Source: Emydura subglobosa (Eukaryota; Chordata; Testudines; Chelidae). Taken from it: a stretch of 64,000 bases of DNA. A program made the translations under genes and the position numbers. The stretch covers positions 23,271,003 to 23,335,002 of the forward strand of contig ML679954.1 in assembly GCA_007922225.1 (NCBI GenBank), written 5' to 3'. Every line of letters begins with the position of its first letter. Positions within the stretch are counted from its first letter, which is position 1. Shown here in pieces: positions 1 to 11,694 of this stretch. Below the pieces are notes generated by a model that did no database searches, was not told the DNA's origin, and was given only the letters and a program-made list of their open reading frames with translations.

Positions 1-530
1 GCAACAGTTTGCCTTAAAAATTGTGGACACACAATATCAGCCACAAGTATTTAAGTCATTTCAGTGCAGATAGAACAAGGTCATTACATCTTCAGCTGCA
101 TGGACAGGACAGTATGTGAAATATGGTGTTTTAAAAGTACACTGTTATGGTATGTTAACTGAATGTGCTGTGTGTGAGAAAGAGAGAGAGTGCAAAAAGC
201 CAGTATTAAAAACCAACCCAAACCTGAGAAATCTTCCCAAGTCTTCAGTAGAAGGATCCATTCTGGCTAACAGAGTCAACACATAGGTCTCTCCTCCCCC
301 AGATTCTCTGTATCTCTTTTTGCAGGAAGTCTGTGTCGGTTTATGGATTGCCAAGTATATTATTTCTATCTGATTTTCTTCTTGTTAGGCTAGTGAGAAA
401 ATTTGCACTGTGTAGCAGGCTGGACAGCAGCATAGATTGGAAAAAGTTCAAAGAGAAGTAGAGGGAACTAAAAAAAAGAGAAAAGTGTCTGCTAAACAAG
501 AAAAGTTAGTGAAAACACAAAAATAAGAGT
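1..530. other. No recognisable feature
   Basis: This stretch is AT-rich with a short GA run near 180-190. I see no coding pattern, RNA gene or transposon ends in it. Confidence 0.4.
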
Positions 531-812
531 CAGGGTGTGTACACACGATAGCTTACGTCGGTATAAATGATGTTGCTCAGGGTTGTGAATAAGCCACTTC
601 CCTAAGTGATGTAAGTTTGGATGGCGCTAGGTCAGCAGGAGAACTTCTCCCTCCAACATAGCTACTGCTGCTCACAGGAGCTGGAGTAATTAAGTCAATG
701 GGAGAGCTCTCTCCTGTCAACTTAGAGCGTCTGCTCTAGCAGTATTATAGCGGTGCAGCTGCATCTGTCTAGCTGCACCTCTGTAAGCTCTGTAGTGTTG
801 CCTTAGCCTTAG
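531..812. mobile_element. Short TIR element (MITE-like), family 1
   Basis: A non-autonomous DNA-transposon copy of about 280 bp. The left end (agggtgtgtacacac, then agctta) pairs imperfectly with the right end, whose reverse complement runs aaggctaaggcaacac then agcttac, so the two form diverged terminal inverted repeats. Inside are the phrases 'aagccacttccctaagtgatgtaagtt' (split by decay) and 'ggagagctctctcctgtc', typical of an abundant sauropsid MITE that I recognise from general knowledge. A related copy lies at about 19725-19998 in the other orientation. It has no coding capacity, and I could not settle the target duplication or the transposase superfamily. Confidence 0.7.
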
Positions 813-1665
813 TGTTTGTACCAAGTAGGCATAGAAGGCTAAAGTGCCTTCGATTGAGACACACAGAGCAGATGAAGCTGTAAGATTTAAGCCCCTAAGG
901 GTAGTTAGGCATTTTTCTTCTCAGCGCTGTAAAGCCTCTAACCTCTAGGCCACCTGAGATCCTCAGCGTCAAGCGAGGCACCCAGGCTCCCCGTACAGTG
1001 CCTGGGGAGAGTTAGGTGCCTCAGGAATGGGTCCTCAGAAGCTAGCCAAGATGAGCAGCGAGCTGCCTAAGTTGGCCAATAGGAAATGCTGAGCAGAGGA
1101 ATGGGGAGAGGAAATTAGGTGCTGTGACTGACCAGGTGCACCTGGCTAATGCGCCAGAGATAAGCACTTTCCCCTTCTTGGGAGCCTGAGCTGCTAATCC
1201 TTTCCTGGAGTGAGACACCTAAGCCAGGTCGACCACAGTAGGTAGCCTTTGCATTTGCAGCTGAAACAGTGTCTCCCCGCTCACACTCGCCCTACATTTC
1301 TCTTTGCTCTTGCCTGTCTTTTGGGTGGGCACTGTGCTGCCTCCCCTCCCGCCCCACCTACTGGTGGCCCATATTTGGGGCTTTCTACTGTGGGTGTCAG
1401 GTCTTAGGCATGTTCAGAGCCCCAGTGGTGAGATAGGTATTCCCCTGCCTATTTTAAGAATTCCACTTCAAGGACTCCAGGGTTTTGGCTTGAGCTAAGA
1501 CTCTGTGCTGCTCGTTAGCTGTGGGGGTGTCAGGGCTTACACATCTATGTAAATGCCCTCCAGTGGAATTGTCGGTGCCTACACGATTAGGTGGCAGCTG
1601 AGCAGCGGTTTTGAAAATGTCAATGTTATCTAAGTGGTGGATTTAGACACACATACAGGCGGATA
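813..1665. repeat. Degenerate 'taggtgcct' interspersed repeat
   Basis: Less AT-rich than its surroundings and studded with variants of taggcac/gtgcctaa (for example 'agttaggtgcctcagg' near 1010 and 'aaattaggtgctgtgac' near 1111). The same vocabulary occurs at 16246-17290, so I take both as diverged copies of one interspersed family. No protein is encoded. The exact ends are not visible to me. Confidence 0.5.
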
Positions 1666-2328
1666 GGCACTTGAATACCTTTGAGGATCTGGGCCTGAGG
1701 CCTGATACTAAAGCCACTAAAATGAATGGGAGTCTTTCCTTTGATCAAGCCCTTCCTGAATTTTTTAAGCATTACAGGGCCAAAAGATACACAAGTCTTG
1801 CACAATTGCTCCAAAGAATCCAGAACAAACTAACAATGCAAAGAAAAATGTCCTTCCATTTATAGCTATGTCCCTTAGGTTCTTCTGATTGCAAGACATA
1901 CTGGGACTTGTTCCAAATACTTACCGTTGTTCTTAATGATTTACTTGCTGAGTCTCAGGAGTGTGCTTGAACATACAATTTTTGTCCCAAAAAACACCAA
2001 TACAACACAAAACATACTTGCAGCCTCAGAAGAATGTGTTATTTTAGCAGTTCTTTTGTCCTAATTGTATGTGGGTGACAGCATTTTTTTTTCCCTGAAG
2101 AGGACTATGGTTTCTGATCTTCAAGAGGAGAATTTTGAGGAGGGATTCATCTATGAAGTGGGTTGGGGCTAGCCAAAGTCCTTTGGGGTGGGCTTTTTCA
2201 GACATAAGGGGAGGCATAGAAGAAATGAAATGAGGTGAGGCAAGGTTTATAGTAGTACTGCAGGTTGTCAGTTTTGAACACTTTGGTCTCTTGAGCCTAG
2301 CACATCTAGTCATTGGGAACAAAGGAGA
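1666..2328. other. Mostly unrecognised sequence
   Basis: The first 90 bp (about 1680-1765) resembles half of a short fold-back repeat ('gaatgggagtctttcc' motif). The rest has no recognisable content; the reading frames here look like chance. Confidence 0.35.
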
Positions 2329-2885
2329 CATATAGGGTATATCTGCATGCAGTGTAAGCCTGGGGCTTGAACTCAGGCTCAAGTCTGTCCCCACCCCTTT
2401 CTGTCTATACACAAATTGTGCCAACCCAGGCTCAGACCCAGGCTAACAAGACCCCACGGAGTGGAGAGTCCAAGCCTGAATCAAGCCAGGGCACGGGGTT
2501 GAAGCCCTATTGCTTTGCAGTGAAGATGCAACCCCACTGGACTGTGCTCTGAGAATCCACCAAAAGTGTCCCACAGGCTGACTTGCTTTGTCTTCTGACA
2601 ATCAAGTTTGGTGGACAGTCAAGTTTTCCTACACTGCACCATGAATACATTTTGGGAGGATACATTTTGGGAGGGTGCAAGGAAGCTTGGGATATAGGGG
2701 GTTGGACTCAGGCCTGCATAATGCAGTGTAGATGATGGAGCCCCAGGTTGGGACCCTGGGTTCAACAATTCCTAACCTAAGAAGTGTAGATGCTCAAGCC
2801 CTAGGTTAACAAATCCAAGGGCTGCTAATTTGAGTTCTATTAACCCAGGGCTTACATTGCAGTGTAGACATACCTATAGGGACCT
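2329..2885. mobile_element. TIR DNA transposon, non-autonomous (hAT-like)
   Basis: About 555 bp bounded by diverged inverted repeats: the left end reads tatagggtatatctgcat then gcagtgtaagcc, and the reverse complement of the right end reads ctataggtatgtctacac then tgcaatgtaagcc. The interior is built of 'aggctcaagt', 'cccaggctcagaccc' and similar half-palindromes, as in short hAT-derived elements of amniotes that end in a 'gtgtagacatacc' motif. There is no transposase frame. A 15 bp direct repeat at 2645-2674 is a local duplication inside it. The superfamily call is from recall of similar elements, not from a search. Confidence 0.65.
2645..2674. repeat. 15 bp tandem duplication
   Basis: Two adjacent exact copies of atacattttgggagg inside the TIR element at 2329-2885. 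It is probably a replication-slippage event after insertion. Confidence 0.9.
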
Positions 2886-3064
2886 TTGCTATGGTAAGAA
2901 AATGAATTAACCTTTTAGTTAGATCTAATATTGTGCAAAGCAGACATTGTGGGCAGACATCCACCATTACTCTGCAAAACTTGGGGAAACCTACATTTGG
3001 ATCTATAACACTTCCAGTCAGTGATGATCCCACTCTCTTGACACAACTGCTGTCTAAACCTTTA

Positions 3065-3440
3065 CAGTGTCAGGAGTCAGGCCTGCAGCACAGCTAGTCT
3101 CCAGGCAGCCTCATCAATACAGCTGGCTTTCAGCAGGCTGCCTGATTGGCTGCTGGGGCCAGCAGGCTGGCTCTTAAGTCAGCAAAAGTACCAGCAGCTC
3201 ACTGGCTGCTAAGTGCTCCTACTCACCACTGTACCTGCTCCTCTTACCTTTTTCCTGCTACTCCTGCCCCTGCCTTGAACCCCGTTTGCTCCAGTTTCTG
3301 ACTTCCAGCTTGACCTGTTCTTCTGGGTTTTGACTACTGACTCTGGCTCTGACCCTAATCCTTGGTTCCCGATGCCTGCTCAGACCATTAGGATAGACTG
3401 CCCTCATCCTGGTCAGCTGACATACAGCCCTTCTTGCTGT
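3065..3440. repeat. LTR-like GC-richer repeat fragment
   Basis: The sequence shifts abruptly to a GC-richer text with inverted pieces around 'cagcaggctg' (3133-3175), then a CT-rich run of 'ctgctcctcttacc', 'tggctctgaccctaatcc' phrases. This resembles turtle LTR-type repeats I have seen, but I cannot find terminal TG/CA ends or a target duplication. The class is uncertain. Confidence 0.35.
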
Positions 3441-5689
3441 AGCTTTGTGTTCTGCGACTATTCTGTATCTTCTTCTAGTTTGTATGTGTTTATACCTGCA
3501 ACAAAAATAGGGATCTTAAACAACGTGTCTAGTAAATGACCCTGCTATGACAACAATCAGATTAGAAATGAGATGTGACATTTCAGAGTGTGGGTATTCT
3601 GGTTCAATAAATGTAATTAATCAGTCAATCAATCAATCACTCCATCTCCCCAGGGAAGAAAGATACATTATATGAATGCAGTTGTTTATGTGCTGATCTG
3701 CTGAACTGCCCTTAGGGAAATTCAGGTACCTTTGAGCATATGGGTAATCATCCACTCAGAGCTGAAAGAGCATGGCAGTGGCCTTATGCACCAACCTGAG
3801 GAGGTTGTAGATTAGAATGGATCACACAATAGTGAGTCACTATGAGAGAACAGCTGATCTCCTCCTCCACTCCTCAATAACAGTAGAGACTGTTGTACTT
3901 TGTATACTGTGTGATTGCATTGGGATTCAGAGAGTCTAGCTTTTCTAGAGCAATATACAAAATCATTCCTTTTAGAATTTCCATTAAAGCAGCATAATTC
4001 TAAACGTTTGGCCTTGTGAATGCATAGAGAGAAGTATGGATAATTTAAGAAAAAAACCTATTTAGTTGTATCTAACTTTTGCAAAAGTCACAAGTCAGTC
4101 TCTAATTCAGTAATGCCCATGCTTAACTTTAATTTAGAGTTAAAGATTGTGTTTAAGTCTTTTCTTGAATCAGGGTTTTAGAGAGTGAATACATGCCACA
4201 TATGATGTAATATATTGGAATGACCCAACAGAATGAATTGAGTGAGAGTTTGTCCTAACTTTGAATGTTCTCTTCCTGTTGGTTTTTTTCACCAATCTTA
4301 GCCCTACTTAAATTTACTTTTGTGTCTGAAAGAGCAGCAGATGCCTTGTGGGAACATTCTGCTTAAACAATTCTGCTTGTGTATCAACTACAGTCCTATT
4401 TTCTACTCATTTGCTATTGCTAAAGGGCTTTTCAGAAATAACCGGATCTTTGTTTCTTACTGTAGTTCATCCACTCCTGCAATTTATTCCTCACCTGGAG
4501 TAATAATCTTCTATTTTCAGTACCATAATCATCTCCACAGTAACCGATTGTGATGTCATAGCCAGAGGATTATGATTTGAGATAAAGAACAGATGAAATT
4601 TTAAAAGCGAGCAGCCTATTTTCATGACAAATGTGTATGTTAATAAAAAAAATCTGTTCTAGATGGGGAAAGTATTTTTCTTCAGCCACCCATGTTTTTT
4701 GTTTTTGTTTAAGTGATATAAAATACTGGATTGTACCTTCCACCATATGGATAGTTGATTGTGAAATAAATGGTCTCATATGCTGTCCCCTTAGGAGATC
4801 TGATGCCTGTGATATTTATTTATTGATTTATCATCTTGGTAAACTATAATGGACAGGTAATGAGGAAACAGTACAAACTGGTGGGATGGCATGAAATAAA
4901 TTGGGAATAGAGGTTTGCCAGAGCCAAATTCTGAAGTGAAATATTCTGCATTTGCACCATTCTGCTTTCAGTAAAGCTAGTATGTTTTGCCAAGGCAATT
5001 TGTAGTTATCTGACACCTGATTAGAAGTACAGAATTGAATTTTGCTGTGAAAATACATTCTCAGATCTTTTCATTAGAAGTTAAATTTAGTTGGAGACAT
5101 TAGCCCAAACCCCTGAGTGTGCAAGATAGGAATACCACACAAATCAAAATGTCACAGAATGGCACAGGTTTTTCTTTTCTTTTTCTTCCTGCCCCCTCCT
5201 CTGCATATAACATATTCCTACAAACAGGGCCAGGAAACATGCACTGTCTCATCAATCTCCCCCACTTAAAATATTAATGTATCAACAACATGCACTCTTC
5301 ATAGAACTAAGCTGCTCAACAGATGTCACTCTTGCTTTTCACAAAGGTGATGAAAATGGTATTAATCGGACAGCAAACAAACAAGAAGCCAAAAATATTA
5401 AACAGTATTTTGCAATGAGGTATGTATTTTTTTTAACCTCCATAAAGATTATTTAAACTCTCACACTTACAGCCATGTTGTATGTGGTCGTGCCTATCAC
5501 ACTGCATATCATATGGCCTAATACCCACCCTGCAAGCCACTTGCCAGTTTAATTTCTTCTGTAGGTCTTATTTCTATTGCACATAAAGTACAACAGCTTG
5601 AGCAACTCGGATATGTCAGTCAGGTGGTGATAAAACAACATTCTTTTTTAAAACATTTAGGATGGGCATTTCAAAAGAGCTTGCCATTG
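3441..5689. other. No recognisable feature
   Basis: AT-rich DNA with a short (tcaa)n run at 3627-3640. Reading frames are short, unrelated to any family I know, and scattered on both strands. Confidence 0.4.
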
Positions 5690-5765
5690 GCCTAATCCTG
5701 CTTCCATGGAAGCCAGTGGGAATTTTGACATCAGTGGGAGCAGAATTAGGGCAAAGCGCTTTAGA
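5690..5765. repeat. Short fold-back repeat fragment
   Basis: The text 'cctaatcctgcttccatgg', 'agtgggaattttgacatcag' and 'gggagcagaattaggg' forms an imperfect stem, matching a common sauropsid palindromic repeat type built around the phrase 'attgacttcagtgggag'. Recognition is by recall. Confidence 0.45.
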
Positions 5766-6364
5766 AAATCCTATCTGCAAACTTTATGGACCAGGTCTTC
5801 AGCTGGTTTAAACTGCAGTAGTTCCATTACACTAGCTGAGTGCGGCCCCACATACCTACACTTGACTATCACTAGGGTACACATTACTTTTCTTATATCT
5901 GGATTAATTTATGGTATAACCTAGGAGATGAGAGAGGGAATGAACTAAAAGAAAAGACCAATTACTTTCATTAGCTAGGTATTTTTCTCAGAAAAAAAAA
6001 GGTGATCATGTGCCAATATATCTGTTGTATGGAAAACAGGTTACAATTTATCTGAACCTCAGTTAAAAGATAAATGCAGGTCTGTTTGTGCATTTACATG
6101 TGTGTAAAGTTATGAACTCGTGGAATCGTGGTCTAATATTAGAAAGACTCAGTGCATTCTCTAAGGCAGCAAACAACGCATCTTGATTCAAAACGCCTCT
6201 CACCCACATTTCCCTGAAATACATATTTATAGACATAAATGTCGTTACTTAGAGCTAAGTGGATGATTTGCAGCAGATAACTTATCTGATGATTTTAGCC
6301 ACTCTTTCTCCTCCTGTGATATCCAGGAACAGAACTCTTGGGGTTTTTTTTTTGGTTTCTTTGC

Positions 6365-6366
<2 letters not shown>
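5766..6366. other. No recognisable feature
   Basis: Nothing recognisable apart from the approach to the microsatellite that begins at 6367. Confidence 0.4.

Positions 6367-6447
<81 letters not shown>
6367..6447. repeat. Compound (TG)n(GA)n microsatellite
   Basis: About 23 uninterrupted TG units run directly into about 18 GA units. The long SLSL/HTHT and CVCV/RERE peptides read from this block are translations of the repeat, not a gene. The length without interruptions suggests it varies between individuals. The TG half can adopt left-handed DNA and the GA half can form a triplex. Confidence 0.97.
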
Positions 6448-6449
<2 letters not shown>

Positions 6450-9400
6450 TTTAACTCCATAGCTTGATTCTCCACAGTTTGTGAATATATAATGTTTACT
6501 GTTTGTGCCATGCTGGATAGCAGTGGTTGGTCAGATAAGTGACATTGTCTTGTTTCTGTTCCCTGCATGCTGGCACTAATACTCGCATGTTCACATTTTC
6601 ATTAATATATGTGCATGCAACTTTGAAATTCCCTTTCTGTGAACATTCATGCTTATAAACCTTGACTCCATGAATATTTGCAGAAAGTCGTTACAAATGA
6701 ATTGCACTAAATTAATTTAAAAACATAGATGAATTTTAACAGATTACTTTTTGTTTGCAATATCTGCACAGCTCTCTCTTTATTATCCATACTGGACAAA
6801 ACCTTGTGTCAGATTTTGCACCCAAGATCCTTAAAGAGGGAGGATGTAACATGCACAAATCTCCCTTTTCCCTCAGGGAATAAAGTGGGAAAGGATTCAT
6901 TCACAATCACTCTAATCCCCTTCCTCCCTTTTCTGCCTTTGAGACTTTGCTGTGGGTCTCTGCTAAAGCTGGGGAGTTTGCAGGCCTGGAATGGGAGCAA
7001 GATAAGGCATCATGCCCAAGAACTCTGTGTAATTTCATCATAAAATACACACCCAAGCTATTTTATCTGTTCTTAGACCCTCTGCAAACTGGGGGGCCCC
7101 TTTTCAGGAGAATACAGAGGCCAGCTACAGTCAGAGAATAGCTTTACTTTACAGGGAGTAGGTGTGGAGAAGTAGGGGATGGGGACTTCTCTAGAGATCA
7201 TCTGAGCTCCATAGTTCCTGAGGATGAGAGCACAATTCATTGCTAGTCTTGTGGAGGGGACAGAACCTTCCCCTCCCCCCCTCACACTTGGAATGATTTA
7301 GCAGAAACTCTACCAGGAAATCCTCATGAATTTTCCTCCCTCAGAAAGCATCGCTTTGCAGGTATTTCCACAGGAGAGGACGATTTAGGCCTAGATGGTG
7401 ATTCTGCAGTATTGCCCTGACACTGCCCAATATTTAAATCTTTTCCTCTGTTATGCATATAAAATCGTCATTCATACTAACATTACATGCAAAGATCACT
7501 TTCATTGGTATTCTGTTTATGGATCAGCATATAGCTGAAAAGTAGAAAACTTCTTGTTCTACTTCTTAATTTTCTTCTGAAGAATCAATGCATGCAGTAT
7601 ATTCAGTAAGAGATGCAATCATGTGGACCTTATAATCAACTAGGAACCAGACAATATTTGAACTTAGTTCTTTTCTCTGTAGTTTTTAATACGTTACCAT
7701 GGATTATTAATATCTCTAGCTTAATTCTCTTAAATGCTAGCTAAATGTTAAAGACCAATGATTAGTGTTTGCTTTAATTGTAAAGGTAGTTTGATCAAAT
7801 GCAATAGCAGCTGTATTTTTATGAGACATTTTTCATGTCAGATGAATCATTATAGTTTCAATATTAACATCCAAAATCGCACTTCTTTATTTACATATTG
7901 AGATTCAGAGCCTTTCCATTAGGATATCTTTTGATATTATTCTAATCACTTTGAATATTTGTACTAGCTTTACTTTTGCACAGTAGCAATCTGATGATGC
8001 ACAATGTAAGTCGTTATAAACAGTTCACTCCCCTTCATTTATAAAACTAACTAATGTCTGTGAGCAAGTATAGCACAATGTATCTGGAGAAAAATTCTGG
8101 ATTTATTTAATAAGAGAATGGGTTCACCTAGTGGTCATAAAATTATTTTCATTATTTTAGCTATTTTTTCATTAACTTTAAGTAGAATGTGTGTAAGAAC
8201 TGTATATGTAGTTTTCTGTTGTTTCAGTTAAGTTATTCTTAGATCAAATCAAATAATGGTTGGATTTGTTGATCTGAAAAATTGCCTTCCACATATGGAT
8301 TGGTATAAGATTATCCCATCAGGGGGTTTACTATCTTGAAAAGTAATATAATATATATATATATGTATATATGTGACTAAATGCTTCTAAGAGGGGAAAA
8401 AAACTATGATAATGAAGTTGTCTATCTTAAAATGTAAGGCACCCTCCTGAAATCTGGTTCTATGCACACTCAGAAAACACTGTGCACAAAACATTGTGCA
8501 TTATGATTATGAAACTGGATCTCATTTAATCTACTGATATTTTGGTACATTTAATATTTAAAGAGTCTTTTTAAACCCTTACTCAGAAAACCTGTGGATT
8601 AAAAAAGATTTATAAATAAGAGAACACGGATGAAGGATAATTGACCTTTTCCCCTCTTTTGTTAAAAAAAAAAATCAAAGGTGGCCATGGTCCTTATACA
8701 AATAACGTTCATGTCTGTTGATAATAAAATAATGCATCATAATGTTCTCCATAATTTTGAGAATTTGAACAATAAAATGCATAATTAAATAGAAGGCAGG
8801 ACTGTATAATAGATGTGGCTATGTAAAGCTAGCAGGCATTTGAAATACATGCCAAATGTAATTCTCTTTCAGCATGTAGTGATGCAGATAGTTGAAGGAA
8901 ATTTGTTTTGCTGTAATCAAGACAACCAATTTTAAGAGTATTTACTATAGCTGAAGTAGTGAGTCATTATCTTCATTTTATCGTAATAGAAGGTATATTG
9001 CTGTATCAACTGCAGTAACGTGAATATATATTTTTGTTTGCTAGATTGAGCCTTTGAATACAAAGCTGCTTATAGTAATATAAAGAACTGCAAAGTAGTC
9101 TTATGAGAAATGTAGCTGTTTCAAAACCGGTAACTCTGAGGAAGTAAAGGAATGGATATTAACTTTCAGTTCTTAGTGATATTTGATATAGAGGATTGGT
9201 CTATATAAGGGGCCCTTGAGATATAATTTATGTGTATCTTCTCTTTGTATGCATCATTTATACTGGAAATTATACATACTAAAATGCATTCATAATATAC
9301 TGAAAAAAAACAGACATTGTGTACCTGAAAACAAATAGAGGTCATAATTAACATGGTTTCAATTTTGCCTTTGTTCTAAATATTACAAATGTATTTTGAG

Positions 9401-9460
9401 TATAATAGTAACAATTAATTATTTACAAATGGCAGTTCTAAGAGTTTAGAAGTTTTTCCT
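6448..9460. other. AT-rich DNA without recognisable genes
   Basis: Strongly AT-rich, especially after 7400. It contains a short TA-rich simple repeat at 8341-8374. I recognise no transposon ends, exon or RNA gene. A slightly GC-richer part (6780-7290) has short open frames on both strands that look like chance. Confidence 0.4.
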
Positions 9461-9538
9461 CGATTATAAGGCAAGAAAGGACCTCTGTAATCATCTAGGT
9501 GATAACCATACATCTTGCATAGGAGTGAATACACCTCA
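9461..9538 (-). mobile_element. CR1 LINE 3' tip, old copy
   Basis: On the plus strand it reads gattataaggcaagaaagga followed by 'cctctgtaatcatctagg', which is the reverse complement of a diverged CR1 3' untranslated end of the kind ending 'gatgatcacaatggtccctt'. Only about 80 bp remain, extremely 5' truncated. It abuts a second, younger minus-strand CR1 tip. Confidence 0.6.
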
Positions 9539-9540
9539 TA

Positions 9541-9650
9541 TAGAATCATAGAATACACAATATTAGGGTTAAAAGGGACCTCAGAAGGTCATCTAATCCA
9601 ACCCACTGCTCAAAACAGAGCCAACCCAAACTAAACAATCCCAGCCAGGG
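9541..9650 (-). mobile_element. CR1 LINE 3' tip
   Basis: The reverse complement of a CR1 3' end: tagaatcatagaat at the left is the terminal ATTCTATGATTCTA tandem, followed by 'agggacctcagaaggtcatc' and 'caacccactgctcaaaacag'. The copy ends after 'cccagccaggg', so it is 110 bp, a strongly 5'-truncated insertion. CR1 elements prime from their 3' terminal octamer-like repeat, and such short tips are their usual remains. Confidence 0.93.
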
Positions 9651-11694
9651 ATGTATACATTGTAACAAAAGTGTGGCTACAAAAGTGCTTTGCTTCTGGC
9701 CCAAGTCAGATGGCATGGGTCAGGGCTATAAAAGATGTATACCCAAAATTTAGTTTTTCTTTCTCTGTTTTATGGGGCTTTGTTATTAGTCAGGGAAGCA
9801 CTGTTTTATAATCCATGGTATTTTATGACTGCAAGAAGCCATATATTATGTATTCACTGAAGGGTAGCTCAGTATGTTCCATATATGTAAAATATAAATA
9901 AATAAAAATCATGTAGATATATGAGATATTGTAAACCCATTTTTGTATTATGAAAGAGCGTGTTTTCAGTTTTTCTGTTCTCAAATAGGTTCCATCTTAT
10001 TTTGGAATGACTGATTATAGGAGCGCTGCTCAGACACCCAAAGCATGACATTTTAAATTATACCTTATTTTCATTTTTAAGGAATGGAATGATTTTCATC
10101 TCTTGATGTGAGCTATCATTTTGAGACTGAGCCAGTTAGTTATATACTTTCATTCTACAGCTCCTAGACCCCAATGCCGTATTTTCAGATGGTGCTGGGA
10201 TTAGGCATGGCTTGCTATTGCAGCTGTATTTTAAAGTAAAACCAATTCCAAGGCTGTCCCTAAGAGTAATATGGCATTAATGTGGTATTCAATAAATCTT
10301 TTGCTAAAAAGGTTATAAATGATGCCATTTTACCATCACGGGTAAAGATTCTGAGATTCAGGGCTGGCCAAGCTGTGCTCAGCGCAGGATCCATTTATGA
10401 TATTTCAATCCCTGGGGGCCAGTTTGGCCACTGGCATAAGTATAGAGAGCCTTGGGGCTGCTTAATTTATGAACACCTGCAAAGACCCCCAAAAGTCCAT
10501 GAGATTGCCGGAGTACAGCAAGTTGTGGCCTCACCTTCTTTCCTTCCTGACACCCCTCCAGCATGCCCCCTACTCTGGGGTCAGTGAACTCTTCTCTATG
10601 CCATAAAAGGTTTCCCTTTTGCTAGGACAATCTCCAGATGGCCATTTAGACTATCTTTAAGTCTTCTCTGTCCCAAAGCAGAGTTGCAAAGCAGCCTTAT
10701 TGGGGCTGAGGATCTGGCTGATGTATATGACCTCTGTATCTAACTTTCTTGAATGCTCCACCAATGATCCAAAATGATGGTTTGGTCTTATGCTTATCTA
10801 TTACTGTTTTCTCTGTGGTGGTCAAGACAGAGTAACTACTTTATTTCTACCTCTCTATTTGCACTATAGGATATTGAATCCTGTTAATTTTAAGGATCAC
10901 TTTTCTAATACCTTCTAAATGGCAGGTAACTTAAAGTAAATAATGAATAGAAGCTTCTGCAATTTATACACTTCTAATGTTTCCTAATTGAGATTTTTGC
11001 TTCTTAAACATTGCTTGGTTGCGGTGAAAATTGCCTCTGCGATTTTACCCATGAAAATTACCTTGCCTGGGTTACGTGCATAGCCCCGTCCACCCTCCAC
11101 CTGTTTGTGCAGAGTGATGAACAAATTGGCTTATCTGGATACATTTTAAAATGTCATTCATGTCCCATTTTTTGTGCAGAAGTAGCATTTTGAAAATGTA
11201 GCCATTACTGATCAGTGAAAATATTATTTTTTAGGGCTTAATCCTGGACTAGTGTGGAGAAGTTCAGCCTAAGAGAAGGAGGACTGGTACAGGGCTTCAT
11301 GAAAATTATGGTACAGATGTTTCACCGAATCCTGAATTTAGCTCTTTAGTCATGAACAAGTGCAGAAGAGAGTTGTAAAGGGATGAGGACCTTCACTTTC
11401 TAAACCAGACAGGCACCTTGTGCAAATTAGATCCAGCCCATTTTTGTTCATAGGTGGATCTGCTGTAGGAGAAACAGGCATGAGGCATTGCCAATCTCCT
11501 CATTTGACATGACTCAAACCACAAAGCAAAGTTTCTGTGAATAGGTATGGGTAGGAGGCTTTTTAACACTTACTCAGAGAATTAACAATAGATTTTCTTG
11601 CACAAATAAATTTTAGCAGGGATTACCAAGACACACACCTCATAAAGGCTTATCCACAGCTGAGGTCCTTCACCTGCTTGTTAGTTAATCAGTG
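9651..11694. other. No recognisable feature
   Basis: AT-rich DNA with a GC-richer patch at 10330-10580 that has a 101-codon open frame on the plus strand. I do not recognise the patch as a gene or a named repeat; it could be an old transposon. Confidence 0.35.

Noticed and set aside
2044..2424. 126-codon minus-strand frame
   Set aside because: It crosses into the TIR element at 2329, has no domain, and looks like chance.
6245..6568. 107-codon minus-strand frame with SLSLSL and HTHTHT runs
   Set aside because: The runs are translations of the (TG)n(GA)n microsatellite; the flanks have no coding features.
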